A stretch of DNA of 64,000 nt from Membranipora membranacea (Eukaryota; Bryozoa; Gymnolaemata; Cheilostomatida; Membraniporidae). Shown in pieces: positions 11,950 to 25,312 of this stretch; position 1 is the stretch's first letter, and each line of letters opens with the position of its first letter. The position numbers and the translations under genes are program-made. Location: contig OU612070.1 of assembly GCA_914767715.1 (NCBI GenBank), forward strand, positions 14,401,501-14,465,500, in the 5' to 3' direction. Under the pieces are notes generated by a model. That model was not told the DNA's origin, made no database searches, and saw only the letters and a list, made by a program, of their open reading frames with translations.

Positions 11950-13088
11950 GACAAGCTGCCTAAGGATCTAGAAAGTACAGACACACCAATTATCATTCCA
12001 TATTTTATTTTCATTGAATGCTACTTAAATAATAATAATGGTAAATGATAATAAAGATTATTCTTTAAAAAACTTGAATAGAATTATTTCATCATCTAGA
12101 TCTAGCAAGTATAACGTTTTGTTTGTGTGACAGTATAGATCATATGGTAGCTGCATTCTGTGGTTTTTTATGCTTATATAGAAAGATTTTACTTGGGTAT
12201 GCTGACATGTTAGCCAGGGTTAGCTGTTCCTCCATTGAGGCTCTCAACAATAAATAGCAAATAAATAACCGGATTATATCTATAAGAACTATTATCATTT
12301 TTTAGGATGACCATCTCAACAGCAATTCAAAACTTTAAATTGCTGACAAGGCTGACGTCTCAATCTTCTCGTTGGTGGAATTTGATGGGTTGTTGTAAGG
12401 TCTTATTGAGTGCGAGAAATGGGTAAACATTGAATTTATCAATAGGTATGTAGTATGTAAAGGAACACTATTATTGCTTTTATAGAGAAATGCCAGCCTG
12501 CCGTGGCCTCAACGAATAATTTAAGCAGTCAAACATCATGATCAGAGTACATTTAATTAGAATAAAGTTAATTTAGTGAAAAGTAGATATTGAATTGTAT
12601 TATCGATTCAATAATAGAGAAATAGATTAACGGAGATTATCCAAAATCATCAAAGGTAAGAAAAATCAATCAAGTTATAAGCATGAATGAACATCAAGAG
12701 ATTCGCAACATTTTAACTAATAAAGCGATATTCTTGTTTGTGTAACTAATGAATAGAGTAACCATTGATTGTTGGTAAGACAAAGGCATATGAACATCAA
12801 TAACAAGGTAATAATGTTTTGTCTACCTTTTGAAATAAAAGAAAGATGAAAGACATCATAACAAGACAATGAATTAAGGATGTTATAACTATCTTGCTGC
12901 CGATGACAGCATCATTGTTTGATAGGAGTTAATTGGTTTGTTAATGTTTAACAATTCAGTAGATACAGAATATAACAGGGTAAGATTAGCTACCACATGT
13001 GATTTACAATATCAAAAGTAGTCGTGTTAGGAAGAGACCTCTCTGGATATACACATATATATAATAGATACATTCTATATGAGCCAGA
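11950..13088. other. Intergenic region with metallopeptidase 3' UTR
   Basis: This holds the metallopeptidase 3' UTR, with AATAAA at 12050-12055 about 100 bases after the stop. The rest is AT-rich sequence leading to the next gene. No further gene, RNA or transposon could be recognised. Confidence 0.6.
12050..12055 (+). terminator. Polyadenylation signal AATAAA (metallopeptidase)
   Basis: AATAAA lies about 100 bases past the TAA at 11947-11949, in a suitable position for the metallopeptidase transcript. Position only; no transcript evidence. Confidence 0.5.
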
Positions 13089-16000
13089 ATGGCAACAAAA
13101 AGAGCGCCAAAAGAGGAGATTGACACACATCCGAAAAGGGTACAGAATCCATACGCACACTTGAAAAGAAGTCCTGGTAAATTTGATCAGAGGGTGAGTA
13201 AAATACCGGCTACATCTGTAATCTGAAAAAAAGTATCTGCTTCATTGGTAAGGTCTGAACAAGGAGCCCTATAGAACAGGTTTGTTCCCTCTGGGAATGT
13301 GGAGATACACCTTAAGAGCTGCGTATCAAGCCGGGGCGCAACGCAATACCAGACTTTTGTAATAGCACTCTGCCATCACAGAGGGAATGAACTTGTTCTA
13401 GAGTCCTAATACTCCTTGATCTGAATAAGTACCGCCGACATCAGTGATAAGTTTGTAGACTCCTTTATAACTTTTAGTTTTTGGTAATGATAACCAACGA
13501 TCCATTTATCCTGAGCGAGTGATTTTTCATATTTCAGGTATTCAAGGAGCAAGAGCTTTGCAGCTCAAACAATGTTAGATTTTATCACAACCTGTACACG
13601 ACTCAGGAGAGAGCTCAGCTACACAGATTTGATAAGTAAGCAAGGATTAGATACGATATTTCCTTGGAAGAATTTCTTTATCAACCACATTATCAGGTGG
13701 CTGTGGAGTGTGGCTAATAATGGAATGCCACCAACAGCACCCTGAGCAAAGTTTAAGTCAGCTGCGGCACCCTGAGCACCCTGAGCACCCTGAGCACCCT
13801 GAGCACCCTGAGCACCCTGAGCACCCTGAGCACCCTAAGCTCCCTGAGCACCCTGAGCACCCTGAGCACCCTGAGCACCCTGAGCACCCTGAGCTCCCTG
13901 AGCACCCTGAGCACCCTGAGCACCCTGAGCACCCTGAGCACCCTGAGCACCCTGAGCACCCTGAGCACCCTGAGCACCCTGAGCACCTTGCACAAAGTTT
14001 AAGCACTCAACTTATTACCACATCCAATTAGGTACCAACCAAAATGAGTAATCAGCCACTGTACGGTTCAGAAAAAGATTATTGTCTTCTATTAGCGGCA
14101 CAAAAACATTTTTCGTGGTTCTATTACCTTTATAAAAAATCAGACATACTTAATAATACAACTCAATCATGCCTGAGGCGATTGTTTTTATTAGTCACCT
14201 TCAGAAACGCATGCCATCTGTTGAACCGGGTGTGCAAAAAAACATCTCACTTGTAAGAAACCTAGTAAATTTGAGCGCATATGTAAAAGATGTCCCCACA
14301 TTAGGTTGGGTTAAGAGAATGGCTCTTAGGTATGGAAGAAATATAAATCATATCCCGGATTAACACAAAACTTCATAGAGTGAAATCATGCAACAGTTTT
14401 ATTTCAAAGAAACTCTCAAACACCGCTTACCTGTCTTTGATATTCGAATGCGTGTGAGAACATGTTGTTTTCCACTAATAGCCCTATGAATCATATACAG
14501 AAACTGGGAATTACTGATTTTGTTTATCGGCAAATTGGGTGTGACAATACAAACATTGGATTAATTTAGATCAACAGATGCCAAGTTGCATCTTTTCGCA
14601 ATGAGATAAAACTGCACCAAAAAAGCAATGTTGTTTATACAATACCCTAAAATTCATGTGTAGTCATGATCAGTGCCAACACAAAGATGTCATTAATGTC
14701 AGCAGTAGGGATATATCTAGATGAACATGATATGACTCGTGACAACATGACATAATGCTTTCCAACATCCCGGAAAACAAACATACTAAATTAGTTAACT
14801 CCAAAACTATTACCATTGTGAAGAATTTTCGCTAGCTTTCTTTGCACATGCTGGGGATTACCTACACATGCAGAAGTTTCCACTCTCTTCATATTCCATT
14901 ATCATCTAATTACTGTCAAATTTTCGATATGATACTCAGCACAAAATATCACAACGATCTTTAGGTTTTGAGTAACTACATTCAATAATAATCGAACATT
15001 TCTCCTCACAATCAGAATGCAGAACATTGAGATTAGGAGTAAATCAAAAATTCCAAAATCTAATACATTTTTATGTTATGAAGGAATATGGCAGAATTAA
15101 AGAGGCGGAGCCAAGAACTTCAGGAGAAAAATGAAGAGTATTCCTATCTCCGTTCACTAAGAACAGCTCTACACAAGGAAAAGAAGAAGCGAGATGACGG
15201 GGCTCAGACTGCTCGCCCCGTAACACCTGAGGATGTAAGAAGACGACTACGCATACAACAGCGTAGTACTATGTTTGCATTGGAGACGGAGCGGAAAAAG
15301 GTATTCACCTTACAAAACTGGTGATTTATCACCCTTCAGCAAATTTAAAATATGCAGTCTGGATACATTTGGCACATGTTGCCAATATTCTTTTACTTAC
15401 TTTAAAATGGGATTTCATATTGAAGAATCTAAAAATGAAACTTTTAAGAATTATCTGATGAATTATATTATGAAAAGTTTAGTAAGAAATATTCATTACA
15501 GAAAAAGGCAGCAGAGGCAGTCGCTGAGAAGCAGAATAGTTTAGAGCAGAAACCTGAAATCGATCAGGCAGCTCAGCAGCCCGCCGGAGAACCAACAAGC
15601 GCTGACGCTAATCCTACTATAGCTTCGGAACCAGTATCAAACCCACAAACTACAACTGAGTCAACAAACAACAACCCTACAGATAAACTGGTTGCTTCTT
15701 TAGAGGATGTTGTGATAACAGAGACAATTAACTCTACAGAAGCAGCAGACCCACCAGCTGAAGCAGAAGAGGAACCAGACGACGAAGACGGTGACACTCC
15801 TAGATCAGACAACTCTAAAAAACCTATAAAAAAGAAGACAGCTCCACGCCGAGCAGACACTGTATCTCCTAATAGACTGGCTACGCTTGAGAGCCTTTCA
15901 TATGAAATCATGACAAGTACACTACCTATAAACAAAATGAAGAGAATCCTCCCTGAGGAACGAACACCTGTACAAGAAAGATGGCCGATTCTGTCAAATT

Positions 16001-16221
16001 ATCGCAAACAGAACTTACTGCCAAGTGTGAAGCGGGGGAAGAAGAAGCTAACACATGATATGAGTCAACTACACACAAAGATTAATCAGTATTTTGACTG
16101 TGATGACTTTCCTTTGTGGCAGTATAAGTATGTGCCAAAGCAACAGCCTCGCAAATATCGCTTATTGAAAGCCATAGAAACAGAACCTTTAAACCTTCCC
16201 ATCATTCCAAAGCATGACTAG
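13089..16221 (+). CDS. Unrecognised 379-aa basic, partly coiled-coil protein
   Basis: Four exons (13089-13193, 13538-13635, 15084-15300, 15502-16221) join in frame to 379 aa, starting MATKRAPKEE and ending PIIPKHD. I do not recognise the family. There is no signal peptide or membrane segment. Residues about 30-70 (KFDQRVFKEQELCSSNNVRF, NLYTTQERAQLHRFDK) look compact. Residues about 68-145 are Lys/Arg/Glu-rich and probably helical (MAELKRRSQELQEKNEEY, ALHKEKKKRDD). A low-complexity acidic Pro/Thr-rich linker follows (AEAEEEPDDEDGDTP), then a basic C-terminal part with conserved-looking aromatics (QYFDCDDFPLWQYKYVPK). The composition suggests an intracellular, perhaps cytoskeletal or ciliary, protein, but nothing proves it. 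The intron 13636-15083 carries a 9-bp minisatellite. Starting at 13089 is supported by phase closure through all four exons. Confidence 0.7.
13764..13990. repeat. 9-bp minisatellite (GAGCACCCT)n
   Basis: About 25 nearly identical 9-bp units with three variants (CTAAGCTCC, GAGCTCCCT). It sits in the first long intron of the 379-aa gene. Because the unit is a multiple of three and lacks stops, it gives long open frames on both strands (repeated HPE, LRV and GCS tripeptides), which should not be called genes. Confidence 0.95.
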
Positions 16222-16953
16222 TAGAATGGTGAAATGAAGGCATACACGCTCAAGTAGTGAGAAAATTATCTATAATTGTTTTAAGCTTGCAACAACCGTG
16301 CTCAATTTTTTCAAACGCTTGCAGCTATATAATTATGATTGTGAGTTTTTTACACATAATATGTCATTGAATTACAAAAAAATACATGCATCGAGTAAAC
16401 TATATCTATGCATCGGGTAGAAATTATAAAAAACATGATGGAAGTTGTCTGTCATAAAGATACATCAATCTGCCATAATGAATCAAATATACGGTGATGT
16501 TTGGTTAGCCTCAGGCTCTGTCTTGCCTCCTCCCCTTCTCCCTGCCTCCATGTGCTTTGGTCTTGGTTCTAGCCAACCAATGATGGAAAACAACTTATAC
16601 GATTTCTAGACTACCTGATCTGACTGAAGTATAAAAAAATATGTAGCATTGTTAATCTAACTACAATATGCTTGCATCATAACATTAATTTTTTTGAAAG
16701 CCGAGGATTTGATGCCCCTGGCTTGGCAAAACATATCTGTATCAAATATTTAAACAGACAGGCTAGGAGTTGTCATCTACTCATGTATGTAACCATAACT
16801 CGAAACAGTGATAAAAAGCAGTAACTGTTTATCTATATATAACTTTATAGAAAACTTTGGTCATGTGACCAGCTGTTTCCGGTTGGATGGAAACAAATCT
16901 TTAGTTTCGGTTTAGTGTTGGGGATAGCAGGAGACAGAAGAATTGTTGCTGAA
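16222..16953. other. Intergenic region upstream of FEZ homologue
   Basis: AT-rich spacer between two same-strand genes, expected to hold the 3' end of the 379-aa gene and the FEZ promoter and 5' UTR. No TATA box or other element could be assigned with confidence. Confidence 0.5.
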
Positions 16954-19900
16954 ATGGCAGAGCTGAAAGTGGGAGCACCCTTGGCATGTGATGAAGCTGA
17001 TGATGATTGGAATGATTTTTCAGAAAGCACAGATGCTGACCCACCATATATATCCTCTAATGCACAACAGATACCCGTGAAAGCTGAAGAAATGTCAAAC
17101 TCTTTCAACAGTGGAACTAGTGAAGACTTATCTTTTATGGATAGCTTTTTGGATAAGGCAAAGTCCGGCTCATTAGAGGATTTAGTGCAGTCTTTTGATA
17201 AAAAGCTTTCAGAATGTTTTGGTGACTACCAGGACAAGGATAATGTGTCTCAAATTGCACCAGTACAAGTCAGATCTCAGGAGGAAGTCATCAATGGTTG
17301 TCAGTCAGTTATTACTTAGCAATGTTTCTAATAAATAGAATAGAATAATGTTTAGATTATGCCAAATACAAAATGGGTTACTGTTTTGGAACTCATTGAA
17401 GTATCCTTCATTTATTTACCATAACATTATTGTCTTGTGTTGCTAGTCTTATATCATGCGATGCGATTGTCAACATGTGTTAGGGTCTTGCTGGGGATGA
17501 ATACCTAGTAGTGTAGACTTACTGTGGAGTTCTTGAGAAAAGGTATTGTGAGGTGAATTATTTTCTTCTCTGTCCAGTATTTCGGACATACTTGGGAACA
17601 ATAATGTACTTTTAACTGCTTGATTCTCTAGCCATATGGATTGCTTTTGCAGGACCTGGCTGACATTGACGGGCTCATATGGAAACGCATTACCATTAGA
17701 CTGGTCAAAGTGTTACATCAAAGAACTTCAGACAAAATCATTACACTTGTTGGAAACTGCAGTAAGTATTTTATGATCTGCTATTTAAGGATTACTTGGG
17801 TAGACCCTTCCGTGACAAAGGTATGAGGCTGTGTCTCAAGTATGGCCAGATCTTGGAGTAAAAGTACCGATCCAGCTCTCGCCCTGGTATCAACGCAGCT
17901 ATTTACTCACTTGTAACAGCATAGTGGTATACGTAAGACTATGTTTCAAGGCCAAAATTTAGAGATTGTATGAGAGTTTATTATACTAAACAAAGCATCC
18001 CGTAGACAAAGAAATTGCCCACATAGACAGAATAGCTATGCGAAACTGAAATATTTCTTCATTCTGGTTCAAGGGTTGTCATTTGCTAACGAGGAAGTGC
18101 GTCTGAATTGATACCGTTAACTCTCTGATCAGGCCAAAAACTTTTATATTTAGTTTGGTTTTAGATCATTATAAAACTTGGAACTACAATACTTGAAAAT
18201 TATAAGAAAAGGTTGCTCATCACCTATTTGATACATTTACCTAAGATTATTAAAGGAAAAGTTTCAGATAAATCTTTAGGACTTCAGCAAGAATGATCGA
18301 CGTTTGTATTACTGGGCTTACCATGGTCTATTTTTTTTATGAGACTTGGGTGTCTACATCAGCTATATAAAGGGCAATCACAGATACACACACAACATTA
18401 TAAAGCTGGTGGTAAATTGGCCGTTTGAATCATACATGTTGCTATTAAAGGACGTCTGTTATCTAATTTATGCAACAACTGACAAAAAAATCAATAGTTA
18501 GACTCTCATGGCTATCCGTTGTTTTATAATGGAGTATAGTCATGCTAACTTAGTCATCTGCTTCTAAGCGTTGCTGCCAAGCTGCTGATGCTGTGCCAAC
18601 ATTATGCTGCCTTTAGTTTTCTATGATTGTACATAAATAATTATTGATGAAATAAGCGAGGACATATGAAACTCCAATAATATACCCCATCTGTAGTCAG
18701 TATGTTGTAATTTGTGTAATGACGGGACTTTCAAGGTTGGAAAGTAAATTTTTCAGAAAAGAAAAGGTTATAGCTGCCTAAGTCTCCTTTTCTATCCCTG
18801 CCTGTCTACTAAATAAGGGGATTTGGGGATGAACTGGTCTAGTCTTTCAATACATGCAGGATATTATCCTGGCATTAGATTTTGCAAGTTACAAGGTTTC
18901 AAAACCTTTAAAATGTACAATTAACAGATGCAGTGCAAATATATATAGACTAATGTGTGCTGTCTGATAATTCTTATGAGCCAAGTTGCGACCTTATCAT
19001 GTATAAATTTGAGCTTTATCCCTGAGTTTACTTCTGCATATGAGTTTCATCCTGTATATCTTGCAGTCGTAACTTCTTACAGATTATACCGATTTATTTA
19101 TAATCCACTGTTGAAATACCCTGAGGTATTAAATAAAACAGTTGGTTACAGTTGTAGTAACTGGACGTTTATTTCTGTTCATCTGTCTGATTTTAAGTAT
19201 GGTTTTGTTTTTTTAATTTGTTTATACATTTAGTCCATGAGAAATGATGAAATATGTATTTTGTTAAAGAGGGAACAAGAGAAGATAGACTTAGATCTAT
19301 CTGATGACGAGGAGCTGAAGGAGGCAATGAATGTACACGCCATCGTATCTCCTATGGTTCCTGGGGCTACAGAGGAATGTATCAATGCTGATGATGTCAT
19401 AGATGAAATTGACATCATCTTTAAGGTTTGTACACTCCCCTCAGAGTTAGTCAGACATTGTACAAAGCTTGTTACCTCAAAATGCTTTTTTTTGCAAAAC
19501 AATAAACTCTTCTCCAGCCGTCAGACAGGGGAAAGAGTACTATAAGCTACTTTCACGTGTCTATGTATTTCAATATAACCTTCTCTGTAGTGAGGCTACA
19601 TTAAGAGAATGACACATAGTTATTTGGGAAATCAGCAGTTGATGATTATTATTCTGCACAACTATATGGGAATTTGCAATATGAGATGTCCGTGATTTGA
19701 TCAGAGCTGTAGGAGGTGTGTAATGTATAGAAGGTGGTGGGTTAATGTGGACCTCGGGGACAATAATTATCTTACTACCGCAGTGTTGTAGTCCCTCTTG
19801 GGTATGAGTTATCAGTTTCAGTTTTTCAGCAACTGTGAAAGCTTAGGGGTCTCATTGTTACACCGTATAGATTTTCCCTATTTGAATACACATAGTATAT

Positions 19901-22900
19901 CAGTCGTCCATGTGTCCTATAGTCATCAAATGCATTTTTACTGCAAAAACTGGATTTTTTTTGCATTTATGGTGCTGAGACAACATGATTCATTATAATT
20001 GAATAACAACGATCACTGCTTTGTGACTTTGACCTTCGGAATAACTTTGCCTCCCTCAGCATGCTGTGCAGCTTGACTATAATATTCCTGAAACTAATTA
20101 GTCTACATGATGTAAAATATCATTACTATCATATCAAGCTTCTGCTGCCGCTGCTTCAATAATTTAGCTGGCAGCGGAGAAATCAAAAGCCTTATGAGAC
20201 ACAGGCTGATGATTCATTTATGTAGTCAGCAGCAGCGCTGCCCTGAACATTGCGTGATGACGGCTGACTGCGAACTATAGATAGCCTTATCTAGATTCTA
20301 CACAGGAAACAGCCGCCGCAGTACAATCATAGCATATGTTAGATTCTCATGGCAGCCTGTGTATGTTTTTGTTATGAGTAATAACACGCTCTACTGTTAG
20401 TGGACTGTAATACCTGTTGTGTTAGATCATAGATTCCTGTGAAGTGATTAACCCTCATTAAACAGGTGGACGTTTTATCAGCTCAATAATATGTAGATCT
20501 GGGGTATTGATAAGATATATTACATGTAGAGATAACCACCACTTGTGCTGCGTCCTCGCCTTGTCCTCCATACGGCAATTCATTTCACAAATCTTTGAGT
20601 GAAAAAACGAAAAGGAATATAAAATGACCTGCATTTTCAAGCTGTGACAGCAGTAACATCAATACATGTTTGTTTATACTATTTTTTGATTGCTGCCATA
20701 TGGTGAAAAGATGAAATATTTTTCTTGGCAATGCAACTGACACTTGAGTGAAGCATTGAACAAGGAACAGCCGTGGCAAAATTGTTGTTTTCTCCATGAT
20801 AGTGGTGGGTTATCCACATTCCAAAAACTGCAGAAATAGTTCCAAAATCTCTATTTCAGGATTTCGACTTGGCCTGTCACTCAGAAAAGAATAGGAAAAA
20901 TGAGTTGATCAGCTCATTGACTTGGTGCAACCATTTTTCCTTATGTCAGAAAAACTTTTCTAATTTGCTCACTCTGTATTTTATATGGTTGTAGATGCAG
21001 GATAGTATGAACACAGACGACACAGGTTACATAACAACAGAAGGTGATATGCTCACATCAGCAGAATCTGACAGCATACACTTTAAAGATGTGCCATCTC
21101 CACTAGACAGGGTCAATATGAGTGAAAGTAAGTGTCTCAACCATTACAAATATGATGCTGCTGGTGTCATACAAAGCGATCTGCTCTGTCAAACAAAGCA
21201 CCACCCTGTCAAACAAAGCACTGCTCTGTATGACACTGCTGTTGTTGGTCAAACCAGTGGTCTGTCACAGCGGCTGACAGATATTGATACTGCTCTGACA
21301 CAGCTGCTGTCAGACCAAGTACTGGTATGTCACAGTCACTGTCAAACATGGCACTGCTCTGTGACAGCCGCAGTAAAAAAAAAACTGTCCTGTCACGTCT
21401 ACTGTCAGACAAAGTACTGGTATGTCACGCCATCTGTCGGACATTTCACTGCTCTGTCACAGCTATCGCTGTCAGATATAGCACTGCTCAGTCACAGCTG
21501 TCGCTGTCAGATATAGCACTGCTCAGTCACAGCTGCCGCTGTAAGATATAGCACTGTTCAGTCACGGCTACAGCTGTCAGACATAGCACTGCTCAGTCAC
21601 AGCTGCTGTCAGACATGGCCCTGCTCTGTCACAGATGTCGCTGTCTCACACAGGCATCACTACACCTGAAATCCATGTGTCACAAAGATATAGCACATGA
21701 TAACATCTCTGTAGCAACCGGCGAGCGAACAGGGAACAGAGTTTGGGGCCTCATAAGTAACCTGAAACACATTTCTGTGTGGCAGCATTACGTTCGAGCG
21801 AGCGCAGTGTTGTGTTATTGTTCATATTACATTACACTGTAGCTTGCAATTCAAACCGTTGAAAATTTTAATATTGATTTGCTTGCTTTCATGAAGGGTT
21901 GTTACAAAATTAACGTCATTGTCATAATAATATGCTGATGGTTTAGGCTCTTCAACTTTCCCATCCATGACACCCGGGAGAGGTTCTAACTGGATTGCTT
22001 CAGTCTTGCAATATTTGTCATCTAGCTAGAAATATAGCCATATAAATAGGACTGTAACTTTTATGCAACGTGAGGAAAGCATCCTGTACTGCGAACAGAG
22101 ATCAAACTCTCATATTGATTTCTTATCCACTGTAAATTTAGTGTAAGCTTACCAGAGGAAAAATATGTTGACTAGTTGGAGACTGCAATGTTACAGGCTT
22201 AATAGAAACCAAATAAATTGTGCGTGTAGGAGTAGTTTTAGGACCCAACAGACTCTTATTCATATGGGTGTGTGGTGTTTGGGTGGGAGTATGGTGTATC
22301 CATGTGTTTATATGAAAATTATAGTATACACATTTGTATTATCTCCCTTTAACAGTCAGCTCAGGTGAAATTCTTGTTGTTTTCCTATTTTTTGTACTGC
22401 CTTCTCGTACAGTGAATGTTTTGTGTTGCTTTGCATGAAACTGATGATGTCTTTTCCTACTTTGTTATTTTGATAATGCCTGTTTAGAGCTCACAAAATG
22501 ATAGAAAGGTATTATAAATACATTAATGAGTGATGGATCGAAGATTAAAATCTGACCCTGGTTCCAAAAGTCTCACAAAGATCATAACAGTGCGAAAGGG
22601 AAAGAAAAAATAGTAAAATCAGAGCTTGATTGCCTGTTTATACTTCTGACCTCATTTTATCTACTGGCTTTAAAAAATCAATATCTGTTATGCATGTGCT
22701 TGTACACATAGCCTTTCATCTGTTAGTGGGATATAATAGGCAGCTAGTTAGTGGAGAGAAATCTATAGTGGGGCAAAGTGTCAGGGCTCTAAAATTAGCT
22801 TCCATTATCATTCTACTTTCATTTACCCATTATGTCATTATTTTAAATAAAAATTACTTCAGTAAATTAGACTTATTCAAAAGGCTCTTAAAAACATCAA

Positions 22901-25312
22901 TCCAATTCCAGAGTAGAATAATATGGATGACATTGAATGACCATCGAAAAGAAAATTAAAGTTATTGAAGCCCTACATGACATCATATCATTCTCAAGAG
23001 TATTGGTTGCAAAGATCGGGCTTTCGCAAATGCTTTCTTGCTAAAGGAATTGTCGTTCCTCGTTTAGCCAAATGAAAAGTCAACTTACAATCACCACATA
23101 ACTTACCAAGAAAACCTTCAGGTTCGTGTATTGTTGAAAACCTGTTTGAATGAGATTAATAATTATTTTGTATATTTTTAGCAGAAGTTCAGGAGCTAAC
23201 GATCCGACAGCTGAATGATATGGTGGAGGAGCTGACTACTGAGATAGATGTACGATCATCTCTACTCGTACAAGAGTTAGCCTGTCGAGATGATATTATA
23301 TATGAGAGAGAATTAAAAAATACATTCATCTCTTTATGTCACAAGGTACGCATATAAGATATGATAAGGTACACATCGCTCATCCATAAGCCCAGTATGC
23401 CTAAAAGCTCAATGTTGTATGCAATTTCATACAAACAGTGTATCAGCATGCATAGTGAGCTGTAGCTATGTATTATTATTATTAGGTTTTCCTAATCATT
23501 TTGTTGCCATGGCCTTTGAAACTCAAACTGAGAAGAATGGTTCAGTAAAGGAAATCATTGATGTTGCCGTTCTTCATATTTCTTCTCTCATTCTTTTATT
23601 AGGTGATGAAAAAACAGAAATCACACGACCCCAAAGAGAAACGGAAAAGTAAAATAACAGAAACTGCCACAGTAAGTCAGTTATAATAAAGCAGGAGGAC
23701 CCATCCAAGTTATGTGACTTAGAGAGAATGAACAAATAGAAATGAATAAATGGCCCAACAATAATGCTCTTTTCAAACGGTTCTGTAGAGTTTAAATGAC
23801 ACTATATTGTCTTCCAACTTCCACTGTCATAAAAGTGCGTTCACTTATATTGATGTCCCAATGGATTCATAATTACTGGCAAACTGAACTATATTTAACC
23901 TATCTGGTGTTATTTTATTTTACAGTCAGTAAACGGAACGACTGTAAGTACATAACATATACTGTCTAAACCTTGCATGCTATAAAGACAGGAAATTCAT
24001 AGCTTATAGCTATAGTCATGAACTGTCCTTCCCTGCTGAATCGAATTTTTTATCAAAATAGCTATTATTATCTTTGATAAGTGGAGTTATCCTCGCATCA
24101 TGAATGAGGAGATGACTCCAAATTACCAATTCAATTTATTTTCTCTCAGAACTTGTTTGTTTTGAGACTCCGCATTTAATTAATAAATATCTTTATATAT
24201 GATATTTACTTTACTCTATTTTATAGTATGTGATACCATACCAACTTACACAGATGCCACCAAGTAATGACTTACTACATGTTTACATCAAAAGTAAGTC
24301 TCTCCAGCCCCAATCCTTGTAGTATTATAGTCTGGGTTTTTTCAAACAGGAAATAATCTGATTGTGATATGACCTCCATATTCTTTGCAAGTGGCAATAA
24401 AGGTTAACCAAATGGTTCCTGTTATAAGGTGGATTCAATAGATACTCACTTAATGTTGGTGGGTTTATGTTGGGTTTCTGTTATAAGAACATGCTTGGTT
24501 TTCGAATATTGACTGTGTAATGACACAAAAATCATCTTTTAATTTGAAAGTTAGCTTTTGCACAATTTGGCAGACAAACAAGACAGTAATATGAGGTTGC
24601 TGGTTACCACTCATCTCTTTGAGAAGTGCAAATTTACTGATTGATATTCATAGTTGTTATCCTGCAGCCTACCCTCTTTCTTATGTACATCGATGGGGAT
24701 ATGCAGGTTTCAGTTTTAGTTCAGCTCTTGGCTTTGCCCCCAGTCGGGTAATGAACGACTATGCTGTGGTCTCCCATCTTGTAAGGCTGAGCAACTTGTT
24801 GACAGTTATTGACTATATTTTGTAGTACTGAAAGCGATACACGACGATAGTCCTCATGTTCCAGCCATGTTAACTGACTATATTCTCAAAGGTATGACTC
24901 ATTCGATAGCTCACCATCATTAAGCGTTATATGTTGAGTATCTCCGTTGCACTGTGCAACCCCTAATTGCGCCAATCATAATGTCGGAAACGAAATTACA
25001 GATCTAATAGGAAACCATCCTTGCTCTAATTTTCAGATTTTTTGGAAACCTTTGCATGTATTAAGACTATTAGTCCTTATTGTCCGTTAAGTAATCATAA
25101 AAAAATAGGCTGATGGAGCGGTTGATCTATATGACCTAGTAACCCATAGACCCACCTTCCCCCATCCTGTGTATATATCTTAAGGGATTGGAGAACTCAT
25201 CCTGGTTGTGAGATCTAGACATGAGAAAAAACAGGATGCCTTTTCTTATGGTTACTAACTGATTGTCATAATCTTCATTCTGTATATTTCAGTTGTGTGT
25301 CCGACATCTTGA
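16954..25312 (+). CDS. FEZ1: FEZ / UNC-76 family adaptor (fasciculation and elongation protein zeta)
   Basis: Ten exons (16954-17303, 17653-17761, 19234-19425, 20995-21127, 23182-23345, 23603-23671, 23926-23943, 24227-24293, 24826-24891, 25293-25312) close exactly to 395 aa, close to vertebrate FEZ1 length. Family hallmarks appear in order: GSLEDLVQSFDKKLSECF, then IAPVQVRSQEEVINGCQ joined to TLTGSYGNALPLDWSK, an acidic helix ending ADDVIDEIDIIFK, the coiled-coil block LVQELACRDDIIYERELKN with FISL, a basic stretch KKQKSHDPKEKRKSK, and the conserved C-terminus ending LTDYILKVVCPTS. FEZ proteins are kinesin-1 adaptors that support axonal transport, outgrowth and fasciculation; that role is inferred from the family. 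The start at 16954 is chosen over upstream in-frame non-ATG codons. The exon at 23926 is only 18 nt, and the exon at 23182 has a tandem NAGNAG acceptor. Whether it is orthologous to FEZ1 or FEZ2 cannot be said. Confidence 0.93.
21180..21660. repeat. ~35-bp tandem repeat in a FEZ intron
   Basis: Diverged tandem units of about 35 bp share the core GCACTGCTCAGTCACAGCTG plus GTCAGATATA. Units near 21430-21600 are the most regular, and flanking ones are decayed. The array starts about 50 bases after the splice donor at 21128 and opens spurious frames on both strands. Confidence 0.85.

Noticed and set aside
13708..14031. Repeated HPE protein and the reverse-strand LRV/GCS frames
   Set aside because: All are readings of the stop-free 9-bp minisatellite in an intron.
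15573..15935. Minus-strand 120-codon Ser/Val-rich frame
   Set aside because: Shadow of the long last exon of the 379-aa gene.
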